64,000 nt of DNA, from contig NC_083598.1 in the NCBI RefSeq assembly GCF_020882245.1, positions 43,127,858-43,191,857 on the forward strand, read 5' to 3'. This stretch comes from Rhopalosiphum padi (Eukaryota; Arthropoda; Insecta; Hemiptera; Aphididae). Below are positions 62,779-64,000 of the stretch, piece after piece; position 1 is the stretch's first letter, and each line of letters starts with the position of its first letter. A model generated the notes under the pieces. The model did not search any database and was not told where the DNA came from. It saw nothing but the letters and a program-made list of their open reading frames with translations. The position numbers were made by a program, and so were the translations under genes.

Positions 62779-63865
62779 TTGGTTGACTATAGTTATACTC
62801 AATTATTCAGGAACAAGAACTACAAATATTTAATGTTTTAATTTATTTTTATGTTCTAGTAAAAATATTAAAAAATGTATTTTTTTATTTAATTATTTAA
62901 AAAAAAATTGAAGATAGCCATTTTGTAGAGTTTTTTTTTCTGAAAATATTGACGTTTTAACATTTTAATTTCATCAATTTCCTGATTTTTAATATTTTTT
63001 CTAGTTTCAAAAAAAACTGTGAATTATTTAATAGGATAGTGCCATAGTGGTATCATTGTATCAAACATGTGGCCCGCCGCCCGCGTGCTCGTATGGCTGG
63101 CGAACGGGTTTCAGTGTGGCTCACAATAAACGTCATATTTTATTTTCTTCAACATTGTTAAATTTTTAAATAAAGTTAATAACTACCTATTGTACAAAAT
63201 ATCAATATGTACATTTTTGTTATACCTAGTATTAAATATTATAATTATAATAAATAGATAAAATAAATGTATTTTGTTTACTTTGAGTTTGCATTTAGTA
63301 AAAAAAGGTGTTTTGTCCGCCAACGTATAAATACGTAATAGTTAATATTTTATGGCTTGTTGGTAATTTGAGTATGGCATAGTCCACAATTTAAATATCT
63401 AATTTAATGTTTTGATATTATTGTCTTGTCCCATTTTTTGGCAAGACATAAACATAATATTATTAATTTATTGTTGGTCTACAAAATAATGTAATATTTT
63501 GATAAAAATGATCACTACATAAACTCTAAAATCACATCATTTTGTACTCATATCTTTCATATTAATTTTAAGTAGTAAAATGTATGGTACTTAACACTTG
63601 TGATACTACGTTGTACGAATACAAATCATACTTTTTAGAAAGAACATAGGAAAATTAAAATAAAATTTAAATGTAAATACCAAGTAAAAATTGAAAAAAG
63701 GTATTTTGTAGTTTATTTTTCTGAAAGGTTCAAATATATAATATATATAATAGGTTCTGAAATATTTCAAAATTTTATTTTCAATAACATCATAATTTTT
63801 ATATTTTTTTTAGTTTAGAGAATAATTTTGGATTATTTAATACATAATAATAATATATTTAATAA

Positions 63866-63945
63866 TAGACGGCGCAACCCATTTGCGCCCGAACCCATTT
63901 ATCGTAGCCCATTTGCGCCCCAAATCATAGCCCATATGCGCCCGA
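63866..63945. repeat. Box-repeat terminus (CCCATTTGCGCCC boxes), partial
   Basis: Spaced boxes ACCCATTTGCGCCCGA, ACCCATTTATCG, GCCCATTTGCGCCCC and GCCCATATGCGCCCGATTC. The layout resembles the inverted ends at 25,859 and 31,961 but the box differs. The rest of the element would lie right of the window. Confidence 0.5.
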
Positions 63946-64000
63946 TTCAGATCAGGTGAAAATCGTGCAACGTTGCCATTTATTGAGTATATTGGCGTGT

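Larger units (their letters stand above)
35254..63657. repeat. Segmental duplication, copy 2
   Basis: Direct second copy of 1-24,675. It is longer because it holds about 433 bp (46,828-47,260) and about 4.0 kb (about 56,362-60,365) that copy 1 lacks, and it lacks the MITE at 23,897-24,579. Homology fades near 63,657. The true left edge is unknown: sequence left of 35,254 may also be duplicated, with its partner left of the window. The terminal exons at 33.3-34.2 kb would be part of such an extension. Confidence 0.95.

Noticed and set aside
1..64000. Bacterial operon, prophage, CRISPR array or tRNA genes
   Set aside because: No Shine-Dalgarno-led frames of normal length, no regular direct-repeat/spacer array, and no cloverleaf with A/B boxes seen; splice signals and transposon types are eukaryotic.

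Overview
The window is animal nuclear DNA. It is very AT-rich, has no bacterial gene layout, and almost none of its open frames over 60 codons code for anything. The transposon fragments (hAT, MULE/FLYWCH, PIF/Harbinger, Helitron) and a gene of phase-1 microexons behind a signal-peptide exon suggest an aphid or close relative. No marker gene here proves the organism.

Layout. A segment of at least 24.7 kb occurs twice in direct orientation: about 1-24,675 and 35,254-63,657, nearly identical by eye and starting about 35.25 kb apart. The start of copy 1 lies off the left edge, so the true unit may be longer. The copies differ by three large indels. A hAT-like MITE is present only in copy 1 (23,897-24,579). 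About 433 bp (46,828-47,260) and about 4.0 kb (about 56,362-60,365) are present only in copy 2. The 10.6 kb between the copies (24.7-35.25 kb) holds degraded transposons and the 3' exons of the gene that continues into copy 2.

Main content. Each copy carries a minus-strand gene invisible to ORF callers. A signal-peptide exon (17,783-17,924; 53,467-53,608) lies behind a TATAAAAG box and is followed by exons of 33, 30 and 39 nt. A long chain of exons of mostly 6-15 nt follows, spread over about 17-20 kb of intron, with one 36-nt Cys-containing exon. In the right-hand gene the chain ends in exons of 21 and 15 nt and a 140-nt terminal exon (33,281-33,420) with stop codon and AATAAA. Every internal exon proposed is a multiple of 3 nt and is read in phase 1; for many of them other phases hit stops. 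This is the structure published for aphid 'bicycle' putative gall/host effectors. Family membership is inferred from gene structure, the signal peptide and a Cys...Tyr...Cys-like end, not from a search. Differences between the two copies inside exons are nearly all amino-acid changing.

Other content. Small non-autonomous Helitrons lie in introns. A MULE-type element with repeated-box inverted termini holds a C-terminal transposase fragment. A FLYWCH zinc-finger exon sits between inverted repeats, themselves nested in Helitron-like ends. A dead PIF/Harbinger transposase lies between long inverted arms. There is a hAT transposase C-terminus with its intron intact, a degenerate minisatellite, several MITEs, and a plus-strand spliced-looking fragment of unknown identity in both copies. 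No rRNA, tRNA, CRISPR array or intact transposase was recognised.
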